Shown here one piece after another: positions 63,602-64,000 of a DNA stretch of 64,000 bases. This DNA is from Intestinibacter bartlettii (GTDB taxonomy: Bacteria; Bacillota; Clostridia; Peptostreptococcales; Peptostreptococcaceae). The notes below the pieces were generated by a model. The model made no database searches. It was not told the DNA's origin and saw only the letters and a program-made list of their open reading frames with translations. Positions within the stretch are counted from its first letter, which is position 1, and every line of letters starts with the position of its first letter. The stretch spans positions 1 to 64,000 of the forward strand of contig NZ_JAHLOQ010000007.1 in the NCBI RefSeq assembly GCF_018917435.1, given 5' to 3'. The position numbers and the translations under genes were made by a program.

Positions 63602-63610
63602 TGATATAAT
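63602..63610 (+). promoter_or_regulatory. Extended -10 promoter of hflX
   Basis: TGATATAAT (63602-63610) is an extended -10 box; the -35 region is weak. The leader would be about 150 bases. Confidence 0.55.
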
Positions 63611-63768
63611 TATTAGGAATATTTATCTAAGATAACTTATTTGCAGTGAAAAGAGAAAATTACATATATATAAAGAATGAAATCCTTTATAAAAGTCAAA
63701 ATATATAATAAGGCAAAAATACTGGCAAATAAATGAATTGACAACAAGAAAAATAAAGAGGTGATTTT

Positions 63769-64000
63769 GTGGAAGATAAATTACAAGAAAAGGCCGTTTT
63801 AGTGGGCTTAAATATAACAACTAATGTAAAAAAAATCGACGATATTGATATAAATGAATCTATGGAAGAACTTAAAGAATTAGTAAAGGCAGCTGGAGCA
63901 GAAGTTTTAGCGTCTGTAATTCAAAATAAACCGGCTAGAGATGCAGCTTATTTCATAGGAAAGGGAAAAGTTGAAGAAATAAGAGACTACTGCCAGATGC
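63769..64000 (+). CDS. hflX: GTPase HflX, 5' part (3' end outside window)
   Basis: GTG 63769 follows AGAGGTGA by five bases, and the frame stays open to the window end, giving 77 residues. The sequence (KAVLVGLNI, then ESMEELKELVKAAGAEVLAS and GKGKVEEIRDYC) is the N-terminal HflX domain, whose family splits stalled or stressed ribosomes using GTP. The GTPase domain lies beyond the window. Confidence 0.88.
   Translation, partial: MEDKLQEKAVLVGLNITTNVKKIDDIDINESMEELKELVKAAGAEVLASVIQNKPARDAAYFIGKGKVEEIRDYCQM

Noticed and set aside
1-64000. CRISPR arrays, insertion sequences, prophage genes, integrases
   Set aside because: No regularly spaced repeats, transposase, integrase or phage structural genes were seen on either strand.

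Overview
The window is about 64 kb of AT-rich DNA from a low-GC Gram-positive, endospore-forming anaerobe that carries the Wood-Ljungdahl (acetyl-CoA) pathway. Gene content and order (fchA-folD-metV-metF-lpdA-cooC-acsD-acsC-acsE-acsB-gcvH, SpoVACDE-type spore genes, a pflB/pflA pair, strong AGGGGGA-type ribosome binding sites) point to the Peptostreptococcaceae, in the neighbourhood of Clostridioides and Terrisporobacter. This placement is by pattern recognition, not by a search.

Region 1 (1-17.4 kb) is the Wood-Ljungdahl operon. It begins inside fhs and runs through the methyl branch (fchA, folD, metV, metF), a dihydrolipoamide dehydrogenase, the nickel-insertion ATPase cooC, both corrinoid protein subunits (acsD, acsC), the methyltransferase acsE, acetyl-CoA synthase acsB and a glycine-cleavage H protein. 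A cobalamin riboswitch then precedes acsV, the reductive activator of the corrinoid protein. Next come cooT, a DUF3842 gene and a His/Cys-rich protein that looks like a nickel store or chaperone. The CO dehydrogenase subunit (cooS) is not in the window. Perfect or near-perfect hairpins without a U-tract sit in five gaps of this region.

Region 2 (16.6-29.3 kb) holds a PHP phosphatase, a branched-chain amino acid carrier, tRNA-Ser(GCT), two paralogous methyltransferases behind a promoter-terminator leader, a ClC antiporter, a UvrD/PcrA-like helicase, a T-box-controlled amino acid ABC transporter, and an asparaginase on the minus strand. Region 3 (29.3-45.5 kb) has a predicted minus-strand small RNA with C-rich loops, a cysteine desulfurase-thiI pair, a DUF1847 gene, an amino acid ABC transporter with an inserted C-S lyase-like aminotransferase, pflA and pflB on the minus strand, a calcium/cation antiporter, a DEAD-box RNA helicase, and folT behind a long structured leader.

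Region 4 (45.8-55.9 kb) is rich in sporulation and cell-wall genes: spoIIAA-spoIIAB-sigF behind a sigma-H-type promoter, spoVAC-spoVAD-spoVAE, a class A penicillin-binding protein and spoIVB (minus strand), an Asn/Ser-rich unknown, a cell-wall amidase, and a zinc phospholipase C-like protein without a signal peptide. Region 5 (55.9-64 kb) has an ABC-F ATPase, a membrane protein, a cysteine-rich small protein, a two-gene unit of a 1252-residue Sel1-repeat/SF1-helicase protein plus a coiled-coil/Sel1 protein, and the start of hflX.

The strongest candidates for something undescribed are the C-rich-loop small RNA (29575-29757), the Sel1-helicase/coiled-coil pair (58686-63491), the His/Cys-rich nickel protein in the CODH/ACS cluster, the intercistronic hairpins of the Wood-Ljungdahl operon, and a dispersed 43-nt palindromic repeat found just after several terminators.
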